Source of the DNA: JBMNQH01 sp050944035
GTDB lineage: Bacteria; Bacillota; Clostridia; Oscillospirales; Oscillospiraceae
DNA: 64,000 bases
Assembly (NCBI GenBank): GCA_050944035.1
Contig: JBMNQH010000003.1
Span: 88,882-152,881 of the forward strand
Direction: 5' to 3'
Both the position numbers and the translations under genes were made by a program. The notes beneath the pieces were generated by a model. It was not told the DNA's origin. It did no database searches and saw nothing but the letters and a program-made list of their open reading frames with translations. Shown one piece after another: positions 10,860 to 19,330 of this stretch (positions within the stretch are counted from its first letter, which is position 1; every line of letters begins with the position of its first letter).

Positions 10860-11633
10860 CTAGAGCAAACGCAGCGTTTCCACATGAGAACAGACGCCGG
10901 TTTCCGTATCAACGGTAAATACGGCGCCTTCCAGCTTTCCCGGCCCATCCGCCGATGCATACCGGCGGGGCGGATCGCCCAGAAACCGGGAAATGGACTG
11001 CTGCGGATCAATGCCCAGCACCGAAACCACCGGTCCCGTCATACCCAGGTCGCTGATGAAACCGGTGCCCCTGGGCAGAACGCCGCCGTCCGATGTCTGC
11101 ACATGGGTATGCGTGCCCCAGACGGCGCTGACACGGCCGTCGAGGTGGTAGCCCATCGCCAAACGCTCGCTGGTTGCCTCCGCGTGCATGTCAATCAGAA
11201 TCACTCTGGTGTCACAGCGGTTCAAAATCCCGTCCACGATACGAAATGGATTGTCGTTGTTGGAATCCAGATTGTACCGCCCGATCAGATTCACGACCGC
11301 CACCTCGCCGAAGGACGCCGGAAACACGCCATACCCCCGACCAGGACACTGCGACGCAAAGTTCGCAGGCCGTAAAACACGGCTGTTGTCATCCAGATAA
11401 TTCTGAATCTCCGATCTCGCCCAGGTGTGATTTCCCAGTGTAATCACATCCGCGCCCGCATCGAAAATCTCCTCCGCCTGCTGTGGCGTAATACCGATGC
11501 CATTGGCATTTTCCCCGTTGACCACAGTAAATGCAATATCCTTCATTTTCTGCAAGCTGCGCAGATGCCGACCGAGAAAATCCAGTCCGATTTTTCCACA
11601 GACATCGCCGATTGCCAAAATATTTACCGTCAT
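10860..11633 (-). CDS. ymdB: YmdB-family metallophosphoesterase
   Basis: A 257-aa dimetal phosphoesterase. In Bacillus, YmdB hydrolyses 2',3'-cyclic nucleotides and affects RNase Y-dependent mRNA levels and biofilm formation. The metal-site motifs are all visible: ILAIGDVCGKIG, VVNGENANG, TLGNHTWA, IDMHAEATSE and GTHTHVQTSD. The length matches the family. TGAGGA lies upstream of the ATG. It is the first gene of the run with aroC (30-nt gap) and the RNA methyltransferase. Confidence 0.95.
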   Translation of the reverse strand: MTVNILAIGDVCGKIGLDFLGRHLRSLQKMKDIAFTVVNGENANGIGITPQQAEEIFDAGADVITLGNHTWARSEIQNYLDDNSRVLRPANFASQCPGRGYGVFPASFGEVAVVNLIGRYNLDSNNDNPFRIVDGILNRCDTRVILIDMHAEATSERLAMGYHLDGRVSAVWGTHTHVQTSDGGVLPRGTGFISDLGMTGPVVSVLGIDPQQSISRFLGDPPRRYASADGPGKLEGAVFTVDTETGVCSHVETLRLL

Positions 11634-11722
11634 ATTGATTCCTCAATCCTGTTTGCTTTCCATTTTATTTCCCGCCGCCCTGTGCGGTTTTCCGCGCTTC
11701 TTTCCCGTAAAAAGAGACGATA

Positions 11723-11751
11723 TTGACTCTATTTTATCATTTCATTATGAT
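11723..11751 (+). promoter_or_regulatory. sigma-A promoter of the 58-aa YtxH-like gene
   Basis: TTGACT (11723-11728), 17-bp spacer, TATGAT (11746-11751), about 80 bp before the small ORF. Confidence 0.6.
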
Positions 11752-11831
11752 AACCGATTTATTATATCATACATCTTTCAATTCCGGACATACTAAAATT
11801 ACAATTTTATGATATTTAGGAGGGCAGCTCT

Positions 11832-12008
11832 ATGAATTGTATGCGCAACAATCAGCTTGTAAAAGGCATCGGCATTGGCCTGACGGTCGGCGCGACGGTC
11901 GGAATGCTCATCAGTCCCAAAAAACGCAATGGGAAAACCGCAGTCAGCCGGGCTTTGCGAACCGCCGGGGATGTCGTTGACGGCGTCAGCAGCTTTATGA
12001 ATCTGTAA
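11832..12008 (+). CDS. small YtxH-like hypothetical protein (58 aa)
   Basis: A short ORF (MNCMRNNQLVKGIGIGLTVG...) with an excellent AGGAGG site 8 nt before its ATG, a promoter about 80 bp upstream and a perfect terminator 12 nt after the stop. It has a Gly/Val-rich hydrophobic N-terminal segment (about residues 11-26), a basic PKKRNGK turn and an amphipathic C-terminal helix ending SSFMNL. This layout resembles the small YtxH-like envelope proteins common in Clostridia. Function unknown. Below the usual ORF-calling cut-off, but the complete transcription and translation signals make it convincing. Confidence 0.75.
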   Translation: MNCMRNNQLVKGIGIGLTVGATVGMLISPKKRNGKTAVSRALRTAGDVVDGVSSFMNL

Positions 12009-12020
12009 CCATACGCAGTT

Positions 12021-12058
12021 GCAAGACTTTTCCGAAAAAATTTTCGGAAAAGTCTTGC
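12021..12058 (+). terminator. terminator of the YtxH-like gene
   Basis: An 18-bp perfect stem (12021-12038 with 12041-12058) with a T-rich tail. Its 3' end overlaps the -35 box of the following tRNA promoter. Confidence 0.9.
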
Positions 12059-12083
12059 ATTTTCATTTCCACTGTGCTATTAT
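12055..12083 (+). promoter_or_regulatory. promoter of tRNA-Arg
   Basis: TTGCAT (12055-12060), 17-bp spacer, TATTAT (12078-12083), ending 12 bp before the tRNA 5' end. The -35 lies inside the 3' arm of the preceding terminator. Confidence 0.65.
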
Positions 12084-12095
12084 ACAATGCGTTAA

Positions 12096-12172
12096 GCGCC
12101 TTTAGCTCAGCTGGATAGAGCGTTTGGCTACGGACCAAAAGGCCGGGGGTTCGAATCCCTCAAGGCGTGCCA
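12096..12172 (+). tRNA. tRNA-Arg (anticodon ACG)
   Basis: A 77-nt cloverleaf: acceptor GCGCCTT/AAGGCGT with an encoded CCA, D-arm AGCTCAGCTGGATAGAGC, anticodon stem TTTGG/CCAAA with loop CTACGGA (anticodon ACG), T-loop GGTTCGAATCC. It reads CGU/CGC/CGA after A34-to-inosine editing by TadA (established knowledge). Confidence 0.98.
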
Positions 12173-12213
12173 CGCCGGAGCAAAGTTCTTGCTCCGGCGT
12201 TCTTGCTTTTTGC
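12172..12213 (+). terminator. terminator of tRNA-Arg
   Basis: A 12-bp stem (12172-12183 with 12189-12200) begins at the last base of the tRNA CCA and is followed by a T-rich stretch. Confidence 0.85.
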
Positions 12214-12218
12214 CAACC

Positions 12219-12255
12219 AGGCTGTACTTGTTATAACAAGTACAGCCTCTTTTTT
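12219..12255. terminator. second terminator hairpin
   Basis: A perfect palindrome 12219-12248 (AGGCTGTACTTGTT and complement) is followed by a six-T run. It can serve the tRNA transcript and, less clearly, the convergent XRE gene. Confidence 0.8.
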
Positions 12256-12298
12256 ATGTAATTCGTCTCTCTTTTTGTTCCCCTCGATAAGGGAGGCT

Positions 12299-12547
12299 TT
12301 ATTTGTATAGGGTTAACCCCCGAAAGAACTCATCAAATGAAGCATCATATAATTCTCTTAGCGCTAACAGTACGCTAACTTTTATATTATGTTTTCCAAG
12401 CTCCATCTGAGATATGATCTCGCGGCTCATAGTAAACCCCATAATTTGTAGCTGAGTAGCAACCTGTTCCTGAGAAAACCCCACTCGCATTCTTAACATC
12501 CGCAAATTATCACCGATCGAAAGATCCTGATTCACAATATGTGCCAT
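12299..12547 (-). CDS. XRE-family transcriptional regulator
   Basis: An 82-aa protein that is essentially one helix-turn-helix domain (SIGDNLRMLRMRVGFSQEQVATQLQ, then REIISQMELGKHNIKVSVL) with a short C-terminal helix. It is divergent from the 83-aa ORF at 12676, and the shared 128-bp region holds two identical palindromes, so autoregulation and repression of the neighbour are likely (inference). It resembles the small regulators of integrative elements, but no other element gene is nearby. Confidence 0.85.
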   Translation of the reverse strand: MAHIVNQDLSIGDNLRMLRMRVGFSQEQVATQLQIMGFTMSREIISQMELGKHNIKVSVLLALRELYDASFDEFFRGLTLYK

Positions 12548-12576
12548 AAAAAAGCTCCTTTTTAAAAATCAAAAAC

Positions 12577-12642
12577 GGAATGAAATCATTCCACTATTGA
12601 TTTTATTCCTATAATCATGTAAAGTTGGAATGAAATCATTCC
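12577..12642. promoter_or_regulatory. duplicated palindromic operator of the XRE regulator
   Basis: Two identical 16-bp elements GGAATGA-aa-TCATTCC occur at 12577-12592 and 12627-12642, exactly 50 bp start to start. A TATAAT (12610-12615) lies between them. The first copy covers its expected -35 position and the second lies just downstream, which fits a repressor site for the plus-strand gene. No consensus -35 is visible, so activation is also possible. Confidence 0.8.
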
Positions 12643-12675
12643 ATTTTCAACAATCATCAGAAAAGGAGAAAGAGA

Positions 12676-12927
12676 ATGGACAAAAGAACAGAAAAGTTTT
12701 TCGGCGACTTTCAAAGCTTGTCCCCGGAATGGCAGGCGGTATTTGTGTGGATGATCCAAAACATCGATCTTGTGGATCAGCTTGTGGATAGTCCATCCTA
12801 CGATCTGGCGGAACTAGAAGCGGATTTGAAAACGGCACTGGAACGGAGAGATTATCTTTTGGCAGACATTCTGTTGTATAAACGGGAAGCGGACAAACAG
12901 CGAGCATCTGAAATAGAAACGGAATGA
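12676..12927 (+). CDS. small acidic helical protein, unknown
   Basis: An 83-aa ORF with AAAGGAG 8 nt before the ATG and a strong terminator after it. The sequence is charged and helix-forming (about residues 40-83) with a central hydrophobic stretch (WQAVFVWMIQNIDLVDQLV); there is no signal peptide. No family recognised. It is divergent from the XRE gene across the duplicated operator and is presumably controlled by it. A toxin/antitoxin or accessory-regulator role would be speculation. Confidence 0.6.
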   Translation: MDKRTEKFFGDFQSLSPEWQAVFVWMIQNIDLVDQLVDSPSYDLAELEADLKTALERRDYLLADILLYKREADKQRASEIETE

Positions 12928-12932
12928 TGTAA

Positions 12933-12965
12933 GGCTTGCGCCTGCATCGTTTGCAGGCGCAAGCC
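12933..12965. terminator. bidirectional terminator
   Basis: A 14-bp GC-rich stem (12933-12946 with 12952-12965) followed by a T-run. It separates the 83-aa gene from the convergent feoB. Confidence 0.9.
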
Positions 12966-12970
12966 GATTT

Positions 12971-15061
12971 TTAAAAACTGCCGGCAATCCAATTGACAAG
13001 GGCACAGACCACAACGCCGCAAAGTGTGGGCAGCAGAGCCGCCAACAGCATCCAACGGGTTTTTCCGGTTTCCTTCCGAATGGTCAGCAGCGTAGTGGAG
13101 CAAGGCCAGTGCATCAGGGAAAACAGTACGACGCAAAGTGCAGTGACCGCAGTCCAACCGTTGGCGGTTAAAAGCTGCTGCAATTCCATCAGGCTGCCGT
13201 AATCGGTCAGGCTGGAGGTATGACAGTAGCACATCAGGATAATGGGGATCACGATTTCATTGGCGGGAAGCCCCAGCAGAAAGGCCAGTAAAATCACGCC
13301 GTCCAGACCGATCCAGCGGGCGGCAGGATCGAGAAATGCCGAACAGATCTGAAGCAGATTGACCCCGCCGAGGTTCAGATTGGCAAGCAGCCAGATGACA
13401 AGTCCGGCCGGCAGCGCGATGGCCACCGCACGGCTCAGCACGAACAGCGTGCGATCCAGAATGGAACGCACAATCACCTTTCCGATCTGCGGTTTTCGGA
13501 ACGGCGGCAGTTCCAGCACAAACGAGGACGGCATCCCTCTGAGCAGTGTTTTGGAAAGAATCCAGGACATCAGGAAAGTCATAAAGATTCCGATCAGCAC
13601 AATACCGGTCAAAATCAGAGCCGAAAGCAGACTGGAACCGCGGGAGGTGCCGACGAGAAAGATAGTAATCAGGGCGATCATGGTCGGGAACCGGCCATTG
13701 CAGGGAACAAAACTGTTTGTCAAAATTGCAATCATCCGTTCCCGCGGGGAGTCGATGATGCGGCACCCAACCACGCCGGCGGCGTTGCAGCCAAAGCCCA
13801 TGCACATGGTAAGCCCCTGTTTCCCGCAGGCACTGCATCGGCGGAAGGTACTGTCCAGATTGAACGCGATCCGGGGCAGATAGCCCAAATCCTCCAGCAG
13901 GGTAAACAACGGGAAGAAAATGGCCATCGGCGGCAGCATGACGGAGACCACCCACGCGACCGTACGGTAGACGCCGGAAAACAACGCATCCCGCAGCAGC
14001 AGCGGCATTCCCCAGCCCGCGCACCAGCGTTCCAGCGTATCGCCCAGCCGGAACAATGCGTTAGAAAGCCAGGCTGACGGAATGTTGGCGCCGCTGATTG
14101 TCAGCCACAGGATACCGGCCAGCAAAAGCGCCATAAGCGGAAATGCCAGAATTTTGTTGGTCACAATGCGGTCAATGGTGCGGCTCCGCACGTCTTCCTT
14201 CTCCTCCACAACACCATCGCACAGGGCGGCGGTGTAGGCGGCGATGGTTTCCGCAATCCGGTCGGACAAGCCATCCTCCGGCAGTGTGGCACGCGCCTGC
14301 GCGGCAAGCGCAAACAGTTCTGTCCAGATCGCTTCCTGCTCCGCAGTCTGTTCCTGTAGCGCGGTAAGCGCGGAGCGGTCATTCTCCAACAGGCGCAATG
14401 CAGTCCAGCGCGGCGGTACGGCCAGTTTCACCTGTACGATGCGCTCGACCAACGGCTGCAATGCTGCCTCAAGTTCTGCATCATAGTCGACGGAGAGCGG
14501 TGGCCGGTCCGGTAATTGCTCCAACCGGGATAACAACGTCTCAAATCCCTGCCCCTTTCCGGCACAGGTTCCGACCACCGGCACTCCCAGCCGCGCTTCC
14601 AGCGCGGCAAGATCCGGCTGAATGCCACGGTGCTGTGCTTCATCGAGCAGATTGACGCAGACCACCACCCGGCCGGTGATCTCCAGAATCTGGACTGCCA
14701 AAAACAAACTGCGTTTCAGACAGGTGGCGTCACAGACCACCACAATGGCCTCGGCCTCTCCGCAGCTGATGAGATCGCGCGCCACTTCTTCCTCCGCCGA
14801 GCGCGCAGCCAGGGAATAGGCGCCGGGCAGATCTGCCAGAAGGTATTCCCGGTCATGATATGTACACGAACCGAAGGCATTGCCCACGGTTTTTCCCGGC
14901 CAGTTTCCCGTGTGCTGCCGCAGACCGGTCAATTGATTGAACACTGTGCTTTTTCCGACGTTCGGATTGCCGGCCAACGCCACAAGATGCATGGCTGCGT
15001 CACAGGAAGACCGGTGAAAACAGGCCGCACATTTTCCGGTTGACTGTGTGGTCAATCCCAC
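12971..15061 (-). CDS. feoB: ferrous iron transporter FeoB
   Basis: GTP-gated Fe2+ uptake protein of the cytoplasmic membrane, 696 aa. It has an N-terminal G domain with ALAGNPNVGKSTVFNQLTG (G1), TGNWPGKTV, DLPGAYSL (G3) and VNLLDEA (G4), a helical linker to about residue 300, then a polytopic core with paired gates (SFVPCNGRFPTM, CMGFGCNAAGVVGCRII). A short Cys-rich N-terminal leader (KCAACFHRSSC) precedes the G domain and may bind metal (inference). The GTG start follows AGGAGGGG. feoA lies upstream, but an intrinsic terminator sits between the two genes. Confidence 0.96.
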   Translation of the reverse strand: MGLTTQSTGKCAACFHRSSCDAAMHLVALAGNPNVGKSTVFNQLTGLRQHTGNWPGKTVGNAFGSCTYHDREYLLADLPGAYSLAARSAEEEVARDLISCGEAEAIVVVCDATCLKRSLFLAVQILEITGRVVVCVNLLDEAQHRGIQPDLAALEARLGVPVVGTCAGKGQGFETLLSRLEQLPDRPPLSVDYDAELEAALQPLVERIVQVKLAVPPRWTALRLLENDRSALTALQEQTAEQEAIWTELFALAAQARATLPEDGLSDRIAETIAAYTAALCDGVVEEKEDVRSRTIDRIVTNKILAFPLMALLLAGILWLTISGANIPSAWLSNALFRLGDTLERWCAGWGMPLLLRDALFSGVYRTVAWVVSVMLPPMAIFFPLFTLLEDLGYLPRIAFNLDSTFRRCSACGKQGLTMCMGFGCNAAGVVGCRIIDSPRERMIAILTNSFVPCNGRFPTMIALITIFLVGTSRGSSLLSALILTGIVLIGIFMTFLMSWILSKTLLRGMPSSFVLELPPFRKPQIGKVIVRSILDRTLFVLSRAVAIALPAGLVIWLLANLNLGGVNLLQICSAFLDPAARWIGLDGVILLAFLLGLPANEIVIPIILMCYCHTSSLTDYGSLMELQQLLTANGWTAVTALCVVLFSLMHWPCSTTLLTIRKETGKTRWMLLAALLPTLCGVVVCALVNWIAGSF

Positions 15062-15086
15062 AACAAATCCCCTCCTCTATCTTGAA

Positions 15087-15119
15087 AAATAAGGGAAGGT
15101 ACCATACCTTCCCTTATTT
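15087..15119 (-). terminator. terminator hairpin between feoA and feoB
   Basis: A 15-bp perfect stem (15087-15101 with 15105-15119) and a 3-nt loop, followed on the minus strand by TTTTTC. It begins right after the feoA stop codon and ends before the feoB ribosome site, so feoB needs read-through or a separate promoter that I cannot see. Confidence 0.85.
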
Positions 15120-15122
15120 GTT

Positions 15123-15377
15123 TTATTTGGCCAATCCTGTCTCGGGACTGACCACCAATACCGTATCGGCATCCTCTTTTCGCAGTGCAATGACTGCACC
15201 GCGGATCCAATAGGCTGTTGGGTCCCCGTGACAGGCTGTAAACAGACACCGTACCGTTTCACCGGGCGTCAATCCAATGTCCATCAGCCTCCGCCGCATT
15301 GTTCCCGCGGTCAGCAATTTGCTTACCTGGGCCTGCTGGCCGCAGCCAAGGGTACTTAATGTAAGTTCGGGCGACAT
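15123..15377 (-). CDS. feoA: ferrous iron transport protein FeoA
   Basis: An 84-aa SH3-like cytoplasmic partner of FeoB. It contains GTMRRRLMDIGLTPGETVRC and a final YWIRGAVIALRKEDADTVLV strand pair, the FeoA signature. First gene of the feo pair. The 240-bp region to the divergent response-regulator gene contains no Fur-box or riboswitch that I can recognise with confidence. Confidence 0.93.
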   Translation of the reverse strand: MSPELTLSTLGCGQQAQVSKLLTAGTMRRRLMDIGLTPGETVRCLFTACHGDPTAYWIRGAVIALRKEDADTVLVVSPETGLAK

Positions 15378-15619
15378 TCTGCTTCCCTTCTTCTATGATT
15401 TCAGGCGGATGACCGACCTCGTTACCATGCTATGCAGCAGGCAGGAGTAAGGTGTGCAGACTGGGAGAGCGTTTCCCACAGATTCTCAGGTATGAATACT
15501 GTCTTTTTTACACTTTATTCACCTTTTTGCTGGTGGGTCGCGTATAATAAGTGTATACTGTAAATTAGAAACGGAAACCGCGTTGTCAACCGGTTTCTGA
15601 ATATTCGGAGGTACATACT

Positions 15620-16309
15620 ATGAGCAAAAAGGCTCTGATTGTAGAAGATGACGGGAATATCGCGGAACTTCTGCGTCTCTATCTGGAGAAAGACGGATTT
15701 TCTGTAGAAATCGCCGACAATGGCGGCGATGGTCTGCGCGCTGCAACCGAAAATGCCCCCGATCTTGTGCTGCTTGACATTATGCTTCCCGTTCTCAACG
15801 GCTGGACGGTCTGCCAGGAGATCCGCAAAACTTCCCAGGTTCCCATTATCATGCTCACGGCAAAGGGTGAAACCTTTGACAAGATCACCGGTCTGGAGAT
15901 GGGGGCGGACGACTATGTGGTCAAACCGTTTGAAGTCAAAGAGCTGCTGGCACGAATCCATGCAGTCATGCGCCGGACGGAGCCGGAGGAAAAAGAGCTG
16001 GAGAAAAAGCTCAGCTTTGATAAGCTGGTTATCAACCTCTCCTCCTATGAGCTGATTGTCGACGGCAAACGGGTTGACACGCCGCCAAAGGAGATGGAGC
16101 TGCTTTACCACCTTGCCGCCTCTCCCAATCGGGTTTACACGCGCAATCAGCTGTTGGATGAGGTCTGGGGCTTTGACTATTACGGGGATTCCCGCACAGT
16201 CGACGTCCATATCAAGCGGCTGCGTGAAAAACTGGAAGGCGTCAGCGACCAGTGGTCTCTGAAAACGGTGTGGGGCGTCGGATACAAATTTGAGTTGATA
16301 GAACGATAA
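15620..16309 (+). CDS. OmpR/PhoB-family response regulator
   Basis: A 229-aa DNA-binding response regulator. The receiver domain (residues 1-120) has the acidic pocket VEDD, the phospho-acceptor Asp53 in LVLLDIMLP, the switch Thr in MLTAKGE and the KPF lysine. The C-terminal winged helix (about 130-226) ends with SRTVDVHIKRLREKL and VWGVGYKFE. CGGAGGTA precedes the ATG. The partner kinase gene follows after 21 nt, and an HtrA protease gene lies beyond it, suggesting an envelope-stress role (inference). A TATAAT about 75 bp upstream lacks a clear -35. Confidence 0.96.
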   Translation: MSKKALIVEDDGNIAELLRLYLEKDGFSVEIADNGGDGLRAATENAPDLVLLDIMLPVLNGWTVCQEIRKTSQVPIIMLTAKGETFDKITGLEMGADDYVVKPFEVKELLARIHAVMRRTEPEEKELEKKLSFDKLVINLSSYELIVDGKRVDTPPKEMELLYHLAASPNRVYTRNQLLDEVWGFDYYGDSRTVDVHIKRLREKLEGVSDQWSLKTVWGVGYKFELIER

Positions 16310-16330
16310 CGCCTGACGGAGGAACTTCGG

Positions 16331-17767
16331 ATGAAAAATATATATTTCCGAAACTTTGTGATTACTTCGGTTCTGGTGCTGTTCTGTTTTCTGACTTTTG
16401 GTCTGTCATTTATGTTCCTGGGGCGCGCCCATATCGTGGATGACCGCCGTGAAACCATGCGTTCCAATGCAGAAGAGCTGGTACATTACGTCAGTGCATT
16501 TACGCAGACAGATTCTGTTTCCTCCTGGGATCTCGGCATTATGATCAGCTCCATTGCGCACATCACAGGAAACCAGATTTTTCTCTGTGATACAGCGGGC
16601 GTCGTTGTCTCCTGCTCCTGTATGGAGGTGCCCTGTAAACACATCGGAAAACAGATTGACAAAACTGTAATCAATACGATTCAAAAAACCGGCGCGCTCG
16701 ACAGCATTACGGATCTGGGCGGCTTTTATCACTCTCCCTATTATGTTGTTGCGCTTCCAATTATTGCTGACGGTGCCAGTGAAGCGTTCGGCTTTGTTTT
16801 CATCTCAGCGGACACTGCTTCCCTGATGGACGTTTGGAACAATCTGCTGCTCATCTTCTTCATCATGCTCGCCATTGTCCTGTGTATAATGCTGCTGGTC
16901 TCCTATTCCAATTCTCACCAGCAAATCCGGCCGCTCAATGACATGGCCATCGCCGCAAGCAAGTTCGCGCACGGAGATTTCTCCGCCCGTGTCCGCGACG
17001 AAGGACGCAACGATTCCATCGGACAGCTGACCACAGCGTTCAACGATATGGCGGAATCTCTGGAAAAGTCGGAGGATCTGCGTCGGGAATTCATCTCCAA
17101 CGTATCGCACGAACTGAAAACACCCATGACCTCCATCGCCGGCTTTGCCGACGGGCTTTTGGACGGTACCATTCCGCGTGAACAGGCGGATCACTACCTG
17201 ACGATCATCTCCAGTGAGACCAAGCGTCTGAATCGGATGGTACGTCGGATGCTGGATCTGTCCAGACTACAGGCAGAGAATTCCAGCCAACTGCTGCAAA
17301 TGAAATTTGACGTATCCGAGGTGCTTCGCCGGACGCTGCTGAGTCTTATCGGGAAAATTGAATCCAAACATCTTGATGTGGACACGCAGATTCCTGAAGA
17401 ACCCATCATTGTCCGCGGCAGTGAGGACATGATTAATCAGGTGGTCTTCAACCTGCTGGACAACGCCATCAAGTTTGCCAAACCCGGCAGTCAGCTTGGC
17501 CTGTCACTCTGGAAACAGGGGACAAAGGCCTATGTCTCGGTGAAAGACATCGGGGAAACCATTCCGCCCGATGATCTTCCATTTATCTTTGACCGGTTCC
17601 ACAAATCGGATCGATCCCGCAGTATGGATCGGGAAGGGGTAGGTTTGGGCTTGTACATTGTCAAAACCATTCTGAACCGCCACAACGAAGATATTACAGC
17701 AACCAGTATGGATGGAACCACGGAATTTGTCTTTAGTTTGACGCTACAGCCTGAAAAAAAGGCTTAA
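16331..17767 (+). CDS. membrane sensor histidine kinase
   Basis: A 478-aa kinase. One membrane helix at residues 8-31, an extracytoplasmic sensor region to about 168 with a cluster of cysteines (VVSCSCMEVPC), a second helix at about 170-192, HAMP (about 195-248), an H-box with His260 in SNVSHELKTPMTS, and a catalytic domain with NLLDNAIKFAKPG, FIFDRFHKSDRSRS and GVGLGLYIVK. The D-x-G element reads DIGETIPP, an accepted form in this clostridial subfamily. Co-transcribed with the response regulator. The extracellular Cys cluster might sense redox or metal; that is inference. Confidence 0.95.
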   Translation: MKNIYFRNFVITSVLVLFCFLTFGLSFMFLGRAHIVDDRRETMRSNAEELVHYVSAFTQTDSVSSWDLGIMISSIAHITGNQIFLCDTAGVVVSCSCMEVPCKHIGKQIDKTVINTIQKTGALDSITDLGGFYHSPYYVVALPIIADGASEAFGFVFISADTASLMDVWNNLLLIFFIMLAIVLCIMLLVSYSNSHQQIRPLNDMAIAASKFAHGDFSARVRDEGRNDSIGQLTTAFNDMAESLEKSEDLRREFISNVSHELKTPMTSIAGFADGLLDGTIPREQADHYLTIISSETKRLNRMVRRMLDLSRLQAENSSQLLQMKFDVSEVLRRTLLSLIGKIESKHLDVDTQIPEEPIIVRGSEDMINQVVFNLLDNAIKFAKPGSQLGLSLWKQGTKAYVSVKDIGETIPPDDLPFIFDRFHKSDRSRSMDREGVGLGLYIVKTILNRHNEDITATSMDGTTEFVFSLTLQPEKKA

Positions 17768-17865
17768 CAGCACACGTCACAACGTTTACAAAACTTTCAT
17801 ATTATATTCATAGAACTCTCAAAACTTCAGTTTATACTCCAAATTGACCTTAAGGGGGAGCATAC

Positions 17866-19230
17866 ATGAACCAGGAACCATATAACTGGTATCGTCCCGA
17901 CGGGTTTCGGCCGGAAGAGGACGCCGGCCGACAGCATACCACCTCTCAAATTTCTGATACGAATCCGTCAGAGTCAAGCTGTCAAATACATACCGACTCC
18001 AAACACACTTCTTTCTTTCAATTGAAGCCGGTGCTCTTGATCCTGCTCGGCATCGCTGTACTGTTTGCTTTGATCGCAGGCACGGCAGTTCTGAGCCGGA
18101 ACACCGACGCTTCTTCTCCTTCTACTTCCTCTCTCCCGCCTGACTCTGACACCTTAGAGGACAATCCAACCGAAGAAAACCCGAACAAAAAAGACTATAG
18201 CGACTTCTTTGAAAAGGTTTACGGGGATTCGTCCATCTCCTCCGGCAAAAACAGTCTCCCGACTGTTGCCGGAGAGCCGATTGGATCGCCCATACTCTCA
18301 TCCGTCGGTTCCGGTGGGGAAGCACTGGATCTGACAACCCTGTATGCACGATGCAGTCCATCTGTTGTCTCTGTCTCAGCCTATTGGGACGATGGAAGTT
18401 ATGCCTGGGGAAGCGGCATTCTCTGTTCGTCTGACGGGTATCTTGTGACAAACAACCATGTGATTGAAAATGCGGTTTCCGCAGAGGTAACGCTTGCGGA
18501 TGACCGCAGCTATGAAGCCGCTCTGGTGGGATACGATGTACAGACCGATCTCGCCGTTTTGAAAATTGATGCAGAGGGCTTGACACCCGCTGTGTTTGGC
18601 GACAGCGACACCCTGCAGATCGGAGAAACGGTGGTCGCCATCGGGAACCCCATCGGTCCTGAGTATCGTAACACCATGACAGACGGCATCCTTTCCGCAA
18701 TTGGCCGTGAGGTGACAACAAACGGTTACAGTATGTTGTTGCTTCAGACCAACGCCGCCATCAACGAAGGCAATTCCGGTGGCCCCCTTTTTAATCGGTA
18801 TGGCCAGGTGATTGGCATCACCAATATGAAAATCGCATCGCCCTATTCCGGTGTGGAAGGCATAGGCTTTTCCATTCCATCGAACACGGTGATCGACATT
18901 GTAAACACACTGGTTCAGCAGGGTTCTATTTCACGCGGTTCAATTGGCGTCACACTGGGAGAAATCCCGGAGGAACTTACCGCATATTACGACATTCCGC
19001 TGGGTTTGTACATCTCTGCTGTGAATGAGGATTCCGACGCCTATGCACAGGGCGTTCAAGCCGGGGATATTTTGACCGAGGTCAATGGCAACCCGGTGTA
19101 TACCACCGATGATGTTATGAAAATCCGGGACAGTCTCCAGATCGGCGACTCATTGACACTGACCCTTTACCGCAAGGGTAAATACCGTACTATTGACGTG
19201 GAAATCTATGATTCCGGTGCGGTAGAATAA
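17866..19230 (+). CDS. htrA: membrane-anchored HtrA/DegP-type serine protease with PDZ domain
   Basis: A 454-aa envelope quality-control protease. A polar cytoplasmic N-terminus (1-53), one membrane helix (about 54-76), a Ser/Thr/Pro-rich linker, a trypsin-like domain with His198 (TNNHVIENA), Asp228 (TDLAVLKID) and Ser304 (EGNSGGPLF), and a C-terminal PDZ domain (about 350-450). The catalytic triad is complete. It follows the two-component system by 98 nt and may be its target or operon mate (inference). The ATG is preceded by AAGGGGGAG. Confidence 0.95.
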   Translation: MNQEPYNWYRPDGFRPEEDAGRQHTTSQISDTNPSESSCQIHTDSKHTSFFQLKPVLLILLGIAVLFALIAGTAVLSRNTDASSPSTSSLPPDSDTLEDNPTEENPNKKDYSDFFEKVYGDSSISSGKNSLPTVAGEPIGSPILSSVGSGGEALDLTTLYARCSPSVVSVSAYWDDGSYAWGSGILCSSDGYLVTNNHVIENAVSAEVTLADDRSYEAALVGYDVQTDLAVLKIDAEGLTPAVFGDSDTLQIGETVVAIGNPIGPEYRNTMTDGILSAIGREVTTNGYSMLLLQTNAAINEGNSGGPLFNRYGQVIGITNMKIASPYSGVEGIGFSIPSNTVIDIVNTLVQQGSISRGSIGVTLGEIPEELTAYYDIPLGLYISAVNEDSDAYAQGVQAGDILTEVNGNPVYTTDDVMKIRDSLQIGDSLTLTLYRKGKYRTIDVEIYDSGAVE

Positions 19231-19330
19231 TTTTGATGTCTCATTCCTCTTTTACATAGAATCACTCCTCTCTTCTCCAAGCTCTGCGTTGTGGTTTCCC
19301 TTTTCGCGGGCAGCAACGGTAGAGCAACAC

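Noticed and set aside
12219..12248. Perfect palindrome considered as an operator
   Set aside because: A six-T run follows directly and no promoter is nearby, so a terminator is the simpler reading.
15378..15619. Possible metal riboswitch or Fur box upstream of feoA
   Set aside because: I could not match a NiCo-type, Mn or Fur consensus by eye; a covariance-model search would be needed.
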